The notes beneath the pieces are model-generated. The model was not told the origin of the DNA. It searched no databases and saw only the letters and a list, made by a program, of their open reading frames with translations. Source: Micavibrio aeruginosavorus EPB (lineage in GTDB: Bacteria > Pseudomonadota > Alphaproteobacteria > Micavibrionales > Micavibrionaceae). Taken from it: a stretch of 64,000 nt of DNA. The translations under genes and the position numbers were made by a program. This document shows positions 1 to 10,177 of the stretch, piece by piece (the first letter of the stretch is position 1; each line of letters opens with the position of its first letter). The stretch covers positions 1,063,444 through 1,127,443 of the forward strand of contig NC_020812.1 in assembly GCF_000348745.1 (NCBI RefSeq), read 5' to 3'.

Positions 1-1
1 C

Positions 2-316
2 GGTGTGCAGGCGGGCATGACGCCATTGATGAATATGTATCAGTGGACGGCGAAAGATCTTGATGATCGCTCCCTGACCGCGCGCGCACCGCTCAGCTAT
101 ATCGCCGCCGCATCGGGCGCGGTTTTGCCGCCGGTGCTGGATGGTGTTGTTGGGCTGGCTGTGTCGACGCTGGGCGCACCGGGCACGGTGGTCGGGCATT
201 GGACGGGTGTTGCGACGGGCAAAACCGTTGCATCCGTATCCGGCGCGAAGACACAGGCCGAAAAAGCGGTGGCCGACCGGTTCAAGGCCAATATGAACCA
301 GTTTCCTAATCTCTAA
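2..316 (+). CDS. hypothetical protein, 5' end outside window
   Basis: This reading frame is open from the left edge of the window, so the true start is probably upstream; a GTG at 5 is only the first possible start here. The visible C-terminal part (about 103 residues) has a Gly/Ala/Val-rich middle section that could be a membrane hairpin or a channel-like segment (ISYIAAASGAV through VVGLAVSTLGAP), followed by a basic helical tail. I do not recognise a family. It ends 21 bases before tgt on the same strand and could be co-transcribed with it. Confidence 0.5.
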   Translation, partial: GVQAGMTPLMNMYQWTAKDLDDRSLTARAPLSYIAAASGAVLPPVLDGVVGLAVSTLGAPGTVVGHWTGVATGKTVASVSGAKTQAEKAVADRFKANMNQFPNL

Positions 317-337
317 TCCGAAAGAAACGCGTACCCT

Positions 338-1522
338 ATGCTGACTTATCCGAATTTCGCTTTTGATGTTTTGCATCGTGATCAAAACGGTACGCGGGCG
401 CGTATCGGGCGTCTGGTGACGCCACATGGTACGATCGAAACGCCGAACTACATTTTCTGCGGCACCAAGGGCGCAATTAAAAACCTGTCCCCGATGCAGA
501 TGCGCGAGGCGGGTGCGGATATTATTCTGGGCAACACCTATCACCTGATGATCCAGCCGGGCGCGGATTTGATTGAACGGATGGGCGGCTTGCATGAATT
601 TAACCGTTGGGATGGTCCGATGATGACCGACTCCGGCGGGTTCCAGATTTTCTCCATGGGGCATGGCGGCGTTGCCGATGAAATCAAGGGGCGCAGCAAT
701 AACAAGGGCCGCGGCAAATCCCTGCTGGAAATCTCGGAAGAGGGCGCGCGTTTCAAATCTTACTGGGATGGCAGCATTCTGAACCTGACGCCGGAGGAAT
801 CCATTTCCATCCAGCGTAAAGTGGGTGCGGATTTGATTTATCAATTCGACGAATGCACCGCGTACCACGTTGAACGGTCCTACACCGAAGAATCCATGTA
901 CCGGTCCCATCGTTGGGGGGAACGATCCATCGCCGAATTCGAACGCGGCCATGACGGGCGGCAAGCCTTGTACGGTATTGTCCAAGGTGGCGTGTACAAA
1001 GATTTGCGTGATATCAGTTGCGAATGGACGGCGGAAAAACCGTTCTTTGGCACCGCTATTGGCGGGTGCCTGGGTGGATCAACCGAAGAATTTTACGAGA
1101 TCACCGGATGGTGTGTTGAAAAAATCCATCCGGACCGTCCGGTCCACCTGCTGGGCATTGGCGCAATCCGCGATATCTTTACCTGCGTTCGTCTGGGTAT
1201 TGATACGTTCGATTGCGTGTCCCCGACCCGGATCGCCCGCCATGGCTGGGCATTGACCAAAGGGGGCTCGGGCCGCATGAACCTGCGTAATGCCCAGTAC
1301 CGTGAGGACAAGGAACCTCTGGACGCCTCGCTCGGTATTCCGGCCAGCGCACATTTCTCGCGCGCCTATATCCATCACTTGCTGAAGGCGGGTGAATTGC
1401 TGGCCAGCCAGTTGATCGCCCAGCATAACGTGGCGGTGATGACCCGTTTGATGCGCGAAATCCGCGCCGCCATCAAAAACGGCACGCTGGATTCGCTGGA
1501 ACGTGAATGGATTGAAGATTAA
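338..1522 (+). CDS. tgt: tRNA-guanine transglycosylase, zinc-ligand-less variant
   Basis: Tgt exchanges guanine 34 of tRNAs with GUN anticodons for a 7-deazaguanine base (preQ1 in most bacteria, queuine in eukaryotes). The 394 residues contain DSGGFQ (Asp98, base recognition), YGIVQGGVYKDLR, and GIDTFDCVSPTR with the predicted nucleophile Asp289. Two departures from the usual bacterial enzyme are visible. The CxCxxC zinc triad expected just before SRAYIHHL is replaced by Leu332, Ile334 and Ser337, although the fourth ligand His363 remains. The segment that is GGLAVG in Zymomonas Tgt reads GGCLGG here, so glycine stands where Val233 is, as in the eukaryotic queuine enzyme. There is also a roughly 12-residue insertion after FQIFSM. 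It is certainly of the Tgt fold; the exact substrate is uncertain. Confidence 0.9.
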   Translation: MLTYPNFAFDVLHRDQNGTRARIGRLVTPHGTIETPNYIFCGTKGAIKNLSPMQMREAGADIILGNTYHLMIQPGADLIERMGGLHEFNRWDGPMMTDSGGFQIFSMGHGGVADEIKGRSNNKGRGKSLLEISEEGARFKSYWDGSILNLTPEESISIQRKVGADLIYQFDECTAYHVERSYTEESMYRSHRWGERSIAEFERGHDGRQALYGIVQGGVYKDLRDISCEWTAEKPFFGTAIGGCLGGSTEEFYEITGWCVEKIHPDRPVHLLGIGAIRDIFTCVRLGIDTFDCVSPTRIARHGWALTKGGSGRMNLRNAQYREDKEPLDASLGIPASAHFSRAYIHHLLKAGELLASQLIAQHNVAVMTRLMREIRAAIKNGTLDSLEREWIED

Positions 1523-1530
1523 ATTTTCCC

Positions 1531-1598
1531 GTCATCCCGGCGAAGGCCGGGATCTTCCAGCCATAATCGACGAAGACCCCGGCTTTCGCCGGGGTGAC
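1531..1598. repeat. dispersed palindromic element, copy 1
   Basis: A 68-bp element begins GTCATCCCGG and ends CCGGGGTGAC. It contains two short GC hairpins, CCCGGCgaagGCCGGG and CCCCGGctttCGCCGGGG, joined by a spacer with CTTCCAGCCATAATCG. It lies directly after tgt and before the convergent gene ending at 1622, so it may also act as a bidirectional transcription barrier. Near-identical copies lie at 7507 (inverted) and 23041. Confidence 0.85.
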
Positions 1599-1621
1599 GT
1601 TATGGGGTTATATTTTCAAGA

Positions 1622-2542
1622 TTATGCCGGGCCGCCAGCCTTTAATGTAGGGTGGGCTTGCACCGCTGCACGGGGCTGATGCGTAAACAGCGCATTCAAA
1701 TCGTCAAGAATGTCGCGGGTCAGGTCCAGATGTTCGTTGCTGTATCCTGAATCCATTGTGCCCGTTCGTTTGACAGAATGGATTTTATCCTTGAAATTCT
1801 CGCCGTTCGCCAGCCGGGCAAATTGTTCAATATTGTTGCAGGCGTTAGCGTGCTTCTTCTCCAGGTCGTCCTGAACAATCGTAATGATGTGTTTTAAATC
1901 GTTCAGGGGCAGGTGGCGTTGAGAATCCAGCGTGTAACTGCCCAACCGCTCCATCAACCCGTCGTCCAGTTTGACAATGTCTTTATTGCTCAAATCGTCA
2001 TACAGGCTTTGGATGCTGGAAAACAAAGACGGTGGCAAAATGGCGTATCCGAATGGATTTTCCAGTTTTTCCGCCACCGCAGGGATGGTTGAAATGATCC
2101 GGTCAATCCGGTTGGTCACAATTTTGTAGGCTTCTAATTTTTCCTTGGCGGCGGCCAACGGCGATTGGCCGTTGCATTGCCATTCCATCATGTCACGCAC
2201 ATTCGTGCGGCGCATTTTTTCGGTGACATCGGCCAGGTCGGCGGCCGCGATATCGTATTCCTTGCGGTAATCATTTTGCACGGATTCGACCGTGGCCAAC
2301 ATGCGCGTCAATGATTGCGGCGTGCAAGGGTTGTGCAGGTCACGCCAGAAGCTGTCGGCAACCTTGTTTTTCTTGTCGAATGACATGGTGTTACCGGGGA
2401 CGAAGCGTTTATGGCTCAACGCATCCCAATAAAAAGCGGTCAGATCCTCTTTCAATGAGGCAGGAATCTCGACGCTATAGACTTGCGGCACTTTCCGTGC
2501 ACGGGCGGCCAGATCGAATACATTGCGCGGTGTCTCGGTCAT
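1622..2542 (-). CDS. hypothetical protein with PRNVFD N-terminal motif
   Basis: A 306-residue soluble, mostly helical protein that I do not recognise. It starts M-TETPRNVFDLAARA, and its upstream neighbour starts M-DQKPRNVFDIAVAA, so the two share an N-terminal motif and probably a related first domain (both continue with a helical region containing a Phe/Tyr-rich stretch and an Asp-Leu-His or Asp-Phe-Asn motif). The start overlaps the stop of the neighbour by four bases (ATGA), which indicates translational coupling in a two-gene operon. An AGGAG lies 11 bases upstream of the ATG. The gene converges on tgt across repeat copy 1. No signal peptide or membrane segment is seen. Confidence 0.75.
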   Translation of the reverse strand: MTETPRNVFDLAARARKVPQVYSVEIPASLKEDLTAFYWDALSHKRFVPGNTMSFDKKNKVADSFWRDLHNPCTPQSLTRMLATVESVQNDYRKEYDIAAADLADVTEKMRRTNVRDMMEWQCNGQSPLAAAKEKLEAYKIVTNRIDRIISTIPAVAEKLENPFGYAILPPSLFSSIQSLYDDLSNKDIVKLDDGLMERLGSYTLDSQRHLPLNDLKHIITIVQDDLEKKHANACNNIEQFARLANGENFKDKIHSVKRTGTMDSGYSNEHLDLTRDILDDLNALFTHQPRAAVQAHPTLKAGGPA

Positions 2543-2961
2543 CGTGGGTCTACTCCTGTTTCGGTTTTTTTATTGGGATGCACAAATGGGCGTACATCCC
2601 CTTTTGGTTTTTGTTGGATTAGCCGGGACAAATCGTCCTGGATGCAGTCAATCAGGTTTATGGCTTCGTCATTGTTGCAGGCCACGTAATATCCGCGCGC
2701 TTTGCCAACAATGTTATGCAGATCGCTGAACAAAACCGGCGCGTTGAAATCGTAAACATAGTTGGACAGGCGCGCGCGTTGCTCCACATCAAACCCATCG
2801 GATTCAAATGCATCGCGGTTGAGAACATGGTCGGCCAGAATAAATTCATAGAGATGTTTCAAACCCTGCCGCACTTCATCGGGCAGGGGGGTGGCGGCCT
2901 GGGCTGGTTTTTTCCCGGCGGCTACAGCAATATCAAAGACGTTACGCGGTTTTTGATCCAT
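2539..2961 (-). CDS. hypothetical protein with PRNVFD N-terminal motif (paralog)
   Basis: A 140-residue soluble protein, first gene of a two-gene minus-strand operon. It shares the PRNVFD(I/L)A N-terminus with the downstream 306-residue protein, then diverges into an acidic helical domain (LKHLYEFILADH, NNDEAINLIDCIQDDLSRLI). The C-terminus is polar and probably disordered. No clear Shine-Dalgarno precedes the ATG. The upstream gap to the divergent gene at 3171 is 209 bases and should hold both promoters. Family unknown. Confidence 0.7.
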   Translation of the reverse strand: MDQKPRNVFDIAVAAGKKPAQAATPLPDEVRQGLKHLYEFILADHVLNRDAFESDGFDVEQRARLSNYVYDFNAPVLFSDLHNIVGKARGYYVACNNDEAINLIDCIQDDLSRLIQQKPKGDVRPFVHPNKKTETGVDPR

Positions 2962-3170
2962 GGCGTTATAGAACCATAATTTTTACGCAGTTCGCAATAA
3001 TCTTTTTCATAATATTGTGCTGTCATGCACAGGAACCGCGAAAATCCGCCATTTTAGGGAATAATCCTGATTTTGCCGGGCGTTAACCAATCAGGGGTAA
3101 AATCCCGGTATAGTGAAGAAACGGGGTTTAGCCCGTTCTTTTTAAACGCACTTTTCGGATTTATCCACGC

Positions 3171-4099
3171 ATGACGGCACCAACCGACACATCGCAGGAC
3201 CATGTTTCTGAATCCCACATGCTGGCCCCCATTCTGGACCAGTATGCGGAATGGTTTGGCCGTGTTCTGCGTCATGCGTTTTACGTGCAGGCTGTCGGCC
3301 CTTTGAATGGCCCGCCGCCAGCCAGTTTTGGTGAATGGGTGGCCCAGGCCGATCCCGATATGGCCGAGGCCATGAACCGTCTGCACACCGATATGGAGAC
3401 CGCCGCCCAGGCCGTGTTGATGGGCGCGCCGTCACCCGACATGGCGGCGTTTGATGCGTTTGTGCAATTGTATGAGGAATTCGTCCTGCGCATTCATCGT
3501 CTGGAACGCGATAGTTTGTTGCAGGATAGTGGCGTCGATCTGCTGACCGGTTTGCGGTCGCGCAAGATGATGATGCCCGATCTGGACCGCGAAATGGAAC
3601 GCCGTGCGCGGCGGGGGCAACCGTTCTGCCTGGCGTTGGTCCGTATTGACCATTTCGATGTCATGCAGAAATCATTGGACAAAGCGGCGCTGGATCACGT
3701 TTTGCAACGCGTATCCGCCATGATCAAAAAAACCATCCGGTCGTTTGATGATGCGTATCGTCTGGATAACGGCGAATTTATGATGAGCCTGAAACAGGCG
3801 GACAGCGCCGGTGGGGCCGCGGGCATCAACCGTCTGCGCCGTTTCATGGAGGAAGAAGATCTGCGCGTACCCATGAAGGGGCGCAATGTCAGTGTTACCT
3901 TGTCCTGCTGTGTCGGTGAACCGCAGCCCGGTGATGATCTGGATGCGTTGATGGATCACATGCGTGACGATCTGGAACGATTTGGGACGGAACGGAATAC
4001 CGCTGTCGAATATGTCGATATCAGCCCGCTGGAACGCTTTGTCCACGCTATGGATGAACCCACCATGGATAAACCCAAGGGTGATGGTGGGGCGCATTG

Positions 4100-4100
<1 letters not shown>
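3171..4100 (+). CDS. degenerate GGDEF-domain protein
   Basis: A 309-residue cytoplasmic protein. Residues 1-115 form a helical region of unknown type. Residues 122-290 carry a GGDEF fold, seen from DLLTGLRSRKMM (the usual DxLTGLxNR motif), LALVRIDHFDVM and YRLDNGEF. The signature GG(D/E)EF is replaced by D199-N-G-E-F203, so the glycines that hold GTP in active diguanylate cyclases are missing; Glu202 and Phe203 remain. By family knowledge such domains are usually inactive and bind GTP or act as signalling partners. The stop overlaps the start of the following histidine kinase by one base, so the two are probably translated together and may work in one signalling pathway. Confidence 0.8.
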
Positions 4101-5653
<1,553 letters not shown>

Positions 5654-5726
5654 ACCTGTTGCGCCGCAGCGGTTGGGGGCCTAAACTGCCCCTCAACCAC
5701 AGGATTGAAGCAGGAGGGATTGAGGG

Positions 5727-6173
5727 ATGAGCCATCACGAACATCATAAAGGCTCCCGTTCTCTGGAAGAGCGCTGCGCCGCCGCCGGGTTGAAAATGAC
5801 CGGGCAACGCAAGGTTATTCTGAAAGTGCTGGACGATGCCGAAGATCACCCGTCGGTCGAGGTCGTATATGACCGCGCCCGTGCCATCGACCCGTCGATC
5901 AGCATGGCCACCGTGTATCGCACGCTGAACCTGCTGGACGAGCTGGAGCTGGTCACGCGCCACGATTTCAACGAAAAATTCTCCCGCTACGAAGTCAACA
6001 TGGACCACCACCACCACTTGATCGACGTTGAAAGCGGCGAGGTGATTGAGTTCCAGAACGACGAAATCGAAGCCATGAAGCGCGATATCGCCGAAAAACT
6101 GGGCTATGAACTGGTTGAATGCCGTTTGGAGCTGTATGGCCGGAAAATCAAAAAAACCGGGTCCATGAATTAA
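5727..6173 (+). CDS. fur: Fur family transcriptional regulator
   Basis: A 148-residue ferric-uptake-type repressor. The winged helix is seen from GLKMTGQRKVILKVL to SMATVYRTLNLLDELELV, and the metal site from MDHHHHLIDVESGEVIEF. The CxxC pair that follows the histidines in enterobacterial Fur is absent (the sequence reads LIDVESGEVIEF), as is common in alphaproteobacterial Fur/Mur proteins. It therefore may sense iron or manganese by the His/Glu site alone. The start is supported by a strong AGGAGG about 7 bases upstream. The next gene begins 2 bases after its stop. Confidence 0.88.
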   Translation: MSHHEHHKGSRSLEERCAAAGLKMTGQRKVILKVLDDAEDHPSVEVVYDRARAIDPSISMATVYRTLNLLDELELVTRHDFNEKFSRYEVNMDHHHHLIDVESGEVIEFQNDEIEAMKRDIAEKLGYELVECRLELYGRKIKKTGSMN

Positions 6174-6175
6174 GC

Positions 6176-6514
6176 ATGGCCGACGATCGCCTGCCCACCT
6201 GGCTCTATCTCGAAGGCCATTTGAAAACGCTGGACCAGCAGGCGGTCTATTACTACATCCACCAGCGCGGGGCCCCGGCCTCGGGCCTGATCCTCTTGAA
6301 AATCAACCCTTTGGATGGCACGGCCCTGTTGCTGACCCAGCAACGGGATCTGGACGGGGTCATGGGCTGGATGCGCCTGATGAAGGGCGAGGCCGTGCCG
6401 GATGCCGAGGCCGACGCGTATATCCGCCGGGCCATGGACCGTGACCCCGACCTCTGGGTCATTGAAATTGAGGACAAAAACAAGAAAAATCCCTTTGAAG
6501 GAAAGGTCTTTTGA
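6176..6514 (+). CDS. DUF1491 family protein
   Basis: A 112-residue soluble protein of the alphaproteobacterial DUF1491 family, recognised from LPTWLYLEGHLKTLDQQ, YYYIHQRGAPASGLILLK and the C-terminal DRDPDLWVIEIED. No function is established for the family. The ATG at 6176 is only 2 bases past the fur stop, so it should be co-transcribed with fur; a longer in-frame start inside fur is possible but would not match the family N-terminus. Confidence 0.8.
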   Translation: MADDRLPTWLYLEGHLKTLDQQAVYYYIHQRGAPASGLILLKINPLDGTALLLTQQRDLDGVMGWMRLMKGEAVPDAEADAYIRRAMDRDPDLWVIEIEDKNKKNPFEGKVF

Positions 6515-6570
6515 GGGTATTGTGCCGTCCGCCGCAATGCACAATAACTTGATTAAGAGGTCCCGTTTCC

Positions 6571-7110
6571 ATGTTCCTGTCCAAAATCTCCGTTGGTCCG
6601 AATGCCCCGGAAGAAATCCATGTCGTTATCGAAAACCCGCTGGGCGGCGTCCCGGTGAAATACGAACTGGATAAGGAAAGCGGCATGATGTTCGTGGACC
6701 GCTTCCTGCACACAGCCATGTACTATCCCGGCAACTATGGTTTCATTCCGCACACGCTGTCCGGCGATGGCGACCCGGTTGACGTGATGGTGATTGGCCG
6801 CACGCCGGTCATGCCGGGCGCGGTGATGGTATGCCGCCCGGTTGGCGTGATGCTGATGGAAGACAATAACGGTCAGGATGAAAAAATCATCGCCGTGCCG
6901 GTGCCGAAACTGCACCCGTACCACGACAATATCGAAGACCTGACCGACATTCGCCCGATCCTGCGTGAACAGATCGAACATTTCTTTGCCCACTACAAAG
7001 ATCTGGAGCCGGGCAAATGGGTGAAAACCAATGGGTGGGGCGATGCCGAAATGGCGAAGAAAATGATCGTCGAGGGCATCGAGCGCGCGAAGAAAGACAA
7101 GGCCGCTTAA
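6571..7110 (+). CDS. ppa: inorganic pyrophosphatase (family I)
   Basis: Hydrolyses pyrophosphate to phosphate in the cytoplasm, pulling biosynthetic reactions forward. The 179 residues carry the family I signature with metal-binding aspartates, DGDPVDVMVIG, plus YYPGNYGFIPHTL upstream and HFFAHYKDLEPGKWVK near the C-terminus. The length is normal for bacterial Ppa. Its stop abuts the stop of the convergent DUF1304 gene with no gap. Confidence 0.96.
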   Translation: MFLSKISVGPNAPEEIHVVIENPLGGVPVKYELDKESGMMFVDRFLHTAMYYPGNYGFIPHTLSGDGDPVDVMVIGRTPVMPGAVMVCRPVGVMLMEDNNGQDEKIIAVPVPKLHPYHDNIEDLTDIRPILREQIEHFFAHYKDLEPGKWVKTNGWGDAEMAKKMIVEGIERAKKDKAA

Positions 7111-7476
7111 TTAAACGAACAACAGGGCTGCCAGCGTTACAAGCGCGGGCAGTCCCTGAATAAAGAAGATCCGTCGGTTCACCGAATACCCGCCATACGC
7201 CCCGGCCACAGCCACACAGGTCAGGAAGAACAGGGCGATTTGGTGCCCGGTTTCCGGGACGGGATGGGCCACCGCCCAGATCAATCCCGCCGCCAGAAAC
7301 GCATTATACAGCCCCTGATTGGCGGCCAGCGTTGCGGTTTTGGCCGCAAAATCCTCATCCATCCGAAATGTTTTCCGCCCCAGTGGCTTGGTCCACAGGA
7401 CCATCTCCAGCACGCAGAAATAAACGTGCAGGGCGGCGATGATCAGGATGAGGATGGTGGTCAGAAGGCTTATCAT
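7111..7476 (-). CDS. DUF1304 family membrane protein
   Basis: A 121-residue integral membrane protein with four predicted helices. The first carries HVYFCVLEMVLW, typical of DUF1304. The function of the family is unknown. It is transcribed toward ppa and its stop codon directly adjoins the ppa stop, leaving no room for a separate terminator. Confidence 0.8.
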   Translation of the reverse strand: MISLLTTILILIIAALHVYFCVLEMVLWTKPLGRKTFRMDEDFAAKTATLAANQGLYNAFLAAGLIWAVAHPVPETGHQIALFFLTCVAVAGAYGGYSVNRRIFFIQGLPALVTLAALLFV

Positions 7477-7506
7477 TCGTGAATTTTAGCATGCCAACCA
7501 TAAGCC

Positions 7507-7574
7507 GTCACCCCGGCGCATGCCGGGGTCTTCGTCCATAATGGCTGGAAGATCCCGGCTTTTGCCGGGATGAC
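7507..7574. repeat. dispersed palindromic element, copy 2 (inverted)
   Basis: A 68-bp element, GTCACCCCGG to CCGGGATGAC, inverted relative to copy 1. Read on the minus strand its spacer, CTTCCAGCCATTATGGAC, nearly matches copy 1. It lies in the gap between the divergent DUF1304 gene and prfC. Confidence 0.85.
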
Positions 7575-7636
7575 GGTGGGGGAAAAGAAGGCTGAAATCC
7601 TTGGCTTTTTTCCATTCCAATGCTAAAAACCCCGCC

Positions 7637-9214
7637 ATGACCAGCTTGAAACAGGAAATTGACCAACGCCGCACTTTCGCGATCATCGCGCACCCGGACG
7701 CCGGTAAAACGACGTTGACGGAAAAATTGCTGTTGTTCGGGGGTGCCATTCAGATGGCCGGGATGGTCAAGGCCAAGGGCGACCGCCGCCGCGCACGATC
7801 CGACTGGATGAAAGTGGAACAGGAACGCGGTATTTCCGTCGCGTCATCCGTGATGACGTTCGACTACGCCGGAAATACGTTCAACCTGCTGGATACGCCG
7901 GGCCACGAAGATTTCTCCGAAGATACATACCGCACGCTGTCCGCGGTGGATTCCGCCATTATGGTTTTGGACGCGGCCAAGGGCATTGAATCGCAGACAT
8001 TGAAATTGTTCGAAGTCTGCCGCATGCGCGACATTCCCATCATCACCTTCATCAACAAGCTGGACCGTGATGGACAGGACCCGTTCGACCTGTTGGATGA
8101 AGTTGAAAGCCGCCTGGCGCTGGATGTTGTTCCGGCCAGCTGGCCGATCGGCATGGGTCGTGATTTCAAAGGGTGTTACGACTTGTTTAATGACACGCTG
8201 GTGCTGTTTGATCGCAGCAAGGGCGAAGAATTGCTGGCCAGCATTGAATGCTCCGGCCTCGATGATCCGAAGCTGGACCAGATGTTGCCCGCCGAGCAAC
8301 TGGCGAAATTGCGCGAAGATGTTGAAATGATCCGTGGTGTGTACCCGGAATTCAACCATCAATCCTATCTGGAAGGGCACATGACGCCGGTGTTCTTCGG
8401 ATCCGCCGTCAATAACTTCGGTGTGCGCGAATTGTTGCAGGGGATCGGTAAATACGCGCCCAGCCCGCGCCCGACCAAAACATTGCAACGGGAAATCAAG
8501 CCGGATGAGAACAAGGTCACGGCCTTCGTCTTTAAAATTCAGGCCAACATGGACCCGAAACACCGTGACCGCATCGCCTTTGCGCGGATCTGTTCCGGCA
8601 AGTTTAAAAAGGGCATGAAGCTGACCCATGTGCGCCACGGCAAGCAATTGGTCATTCATAACCCGTTGATGTTCTTTGCTCAGGATCGCGAAACGGTGGA
8701 AGAAGCCTTCGCTGGCGACATTATCGGCATTCCGAACCATGGCAATATGCGCATTGGCGATGCCTTGACCGAGGGTGAAACGTTGACCTTTACCGGTATT
8801 CCCAGCTTTGCGCCGGAATTGTTGCAACGGGCCCGGGCCGATGATCCGCTGAAGGCGAAACATTTGTCCGCCGCACTGGAACAATTGGCGGAGGAGGGCG
8901 TCGCCCGTATCTTCAAACCCGCCATCGATCCGAACTGGATCGTGGGGGTTGTCGGTGCGTTGCAGTTTGATGTTCTGATGGACCGCATCCGCAGCGAATA
9001 TAACATTCCGGTGAAGTTCGAGCAGGTCGAGGTCTATGCCGCCCGTTGGGTTAGCTGTGACGATCCGGCCGAGATGAAGAAATTCGTTGATACGATGGGC
9101 AGCGCCGTGGCCAACGACCATGACGGCGACCCGGTCTTCCTGGCCCGCAATTCATGGCATTTGAATGATACGAAGGACAAGTTTCCGAAGATCGAATTCA
9201 AAGCGACGAAGTAA
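7637..9214 (+). CDS. prfC: peptide chain release factor 3
   Basis: RF3 is a translational GTPase that removes RF1/RF2 from the ribosome after termination. The start at 7637 gives MTSLKQEIDQRRTFAIIAH, matching the family; an in-frame start at 7601 adds 12 residues without homology. G1 is AHPDAGKTT, G2 includes RGISVASSVM, G3 is DTPGHEDFSEDTYRTL and G4 is NKLDRDGQDP. The length of 525 residues is normal. It stands alone as a transcription unit and is followed by a strong terminator. Confidence 0.95.
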   Translation: MTSLKQEIDQRRTFAIIAHPDAGKTTLTEKLLLFGGAIQMAGMVKAKGDRRRARSDWMKVEQERGISVASSVMTFDYAGNTFNLLDTPGHEDFSEDTYRTLSAVDSAIMVLDAAKGIESQTLKLFEVCRMRDIPIITFINKLDRDGQDPFDLLDEVESRLALDVVPASWPIGMGRDFKGCYDLFNDTLVLFDRSKGEELLASIECSGLDDPKLDQMLPAEQLAKLREDVEMIRGVYPEFNHQSYLEGHMTPVFFGSAVNNFGVRELLQGIGKYAPSPRPTKTLQREIKPDENKVTAFVFKIQANMDPKHRDRIAFARICSGKFKKGMKLTHVRHGKQLVIHNPLMFFAQDRETVEEAFAGDIIGIPNHGNMRIGDALTEGETLTFTGIPSFAPELLQRARADDPLKAKHLSAALEQLAEEGVARIFKPAIDPNWIVGVVGALQFDVLMDRIRSEYNIPVKFEQVEVYAARWVSCDDPAEMKKFVDTMGSAVANDHDGDPVFLARNSWHLNDTKDKFPKIEFKATK

Positions 9215-9220
9215 CAATAT

Positions 9221-9248
9221 AAAAAACCCCGCCGAAGCGGGGTTTTTT
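9221..9248. terminator. rho-independent terminator after prfC
   Basis: The stem ACCCCGCcgaaGCGGGGT is flanked by A6 on the left and T6 on the right, so it can work in both directions and serves prfC and the convergent gene ending at 9254. Confidence 0.9.
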
Positions 9249-9253
9249 ATTGC

Positions 9254-10021
9254 TTATGCCGGGTTCAGCCCAAAACGCAACGCCTTGTAAACCTTGGCGA
9301 TGGTTGGGTGGTTGTTCATGAATTCAATCTTGCGGTCCTGATTGCCATACGCAAACCCGTAATATTCGTGTTTGATAATGTCGTTCAGGTTATGGCGTGT
9401 TGCATTCGGGGCTGCGTGTGGCAACAGGTGGATTTCGCGTTCCACCGGGCTTACGCCACTGATCAATCCGCAATCCATGAAGATGGAAAACCCTTGTGCC
9501 GATGTGCACGCGGACAGGGCCGTGCGGATCTGGCTTTGCAATGCCCACATTTCCATTTCATCCCGTTCGTGCAGGCATCCGGTAAACCCGGCCTGGCCGA
9601 CGGTGGTGATCACCATGTGGTTCGGGACAATCGCGTCTTTGGATGCCTCGCGGTAGCATCGTGCATTCTGGCCAAAGGTGAACAGCAATTCACGTTTTTT
9701 GTTTTCGGGCATAAAGCCTTTCAACGGGCCGTACATGTCGCCCTTAACGGCGCTCAGGAACGTTGTGCCGGGCATGCGTTTATTCATGTCGATGATATTG
9801 ATGCGCACGTTCGGTTCGGTCTGCCCGGCGGCGGCGCCATCAACGGCGGAGATCAGGATGCGCGAGGAATCGCCTTCGAAATACATATCGTCGCGAATGC
9901 GCATGGCACGGGCCCACAAATCGGCTTCAGCTTGGGGTGAAACCTGATCCAGCCGCGTGATATTCGGGGTCGCAATGGTCACAAAAGAATGACCGTTGAA
10001 ATTTTTGTTCAGTGTGCCCAT
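9254..10021 (-). CDS. hypothetical protein
   Basis: A 255-residue soluble protein that I do not recognise. It is rich in Met, His and Asn and contains several cysteines (ARCYREASK, GFTGCLHERDEMEMW, SACTSAQGF, FMDCGLIS). The C-terminus is amphipathic. No signal peptide or membrane helix is seen. It is a single-gene unit reading toward the prfC terminator. An AGGA lies about 9 bases before the ATG. Confidence 0.65.
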   Translation of the reverse strand: MGTLNKNFNGHSFVTIATPNITRLDQVSPQAEADLWARAMRIRDDMYFEGDSSRILISAVDGAAAGQTEPNVRINIIDMNKRMPGTTFLSAVKGDMYGPLKGFMPENKKRELLFTFGQNARCYREASKDAIVPNHMVITTVGQAGFTGCLHERDEMEMWALQSQIRTALSACTSAQGFSIFMDCGLISGVSPVEREIHLLPHAAPNATRHNLNDIIKHEYYGFAYGNQDRKIEFMNNHPTIAKVYKALRFGLNPA

Positions 10022-10092
10022 GCCCGTCGTCCTGTTCTTGGTGATTTGAATTGCGGGGTGGTTATAGCGTGGAGAGGGTGCTCAGGTCAAAA

Positions 10093-10120
10093 TTGACATT
10101 GTTGCAACGCAACATGCTTT
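10093..10120 (+). promoter_or_regulatory. candidate promoter with palindromic operator
   Basis: A perfect -35 hexamer TTGACA at 10093 is followed by the palindrome TGTTGCaacGCAACA (10100-10114), which would sit between the -35 and -10 elements. A GC-poor CTTTAC about 18 bases downstream of the -35 is the best -10. The arrangement suggests repression of the gene starting at 10178 by an unknown regulator. Confidence 0.45.
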
Positions 10121-10177
10121 ACACCCCTGCGGGTCCGGTTATAGTCCGGGACAAGTTTGAACAGGGCCGAGGGGACA

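Noticed and set aside
2311-2729. Three overlapping plus-strand frames of 68-103 codons.
   Set aside because: They lie opposite the ends of two minus-strand genes, overlap one another and have no ribosome binding sites.
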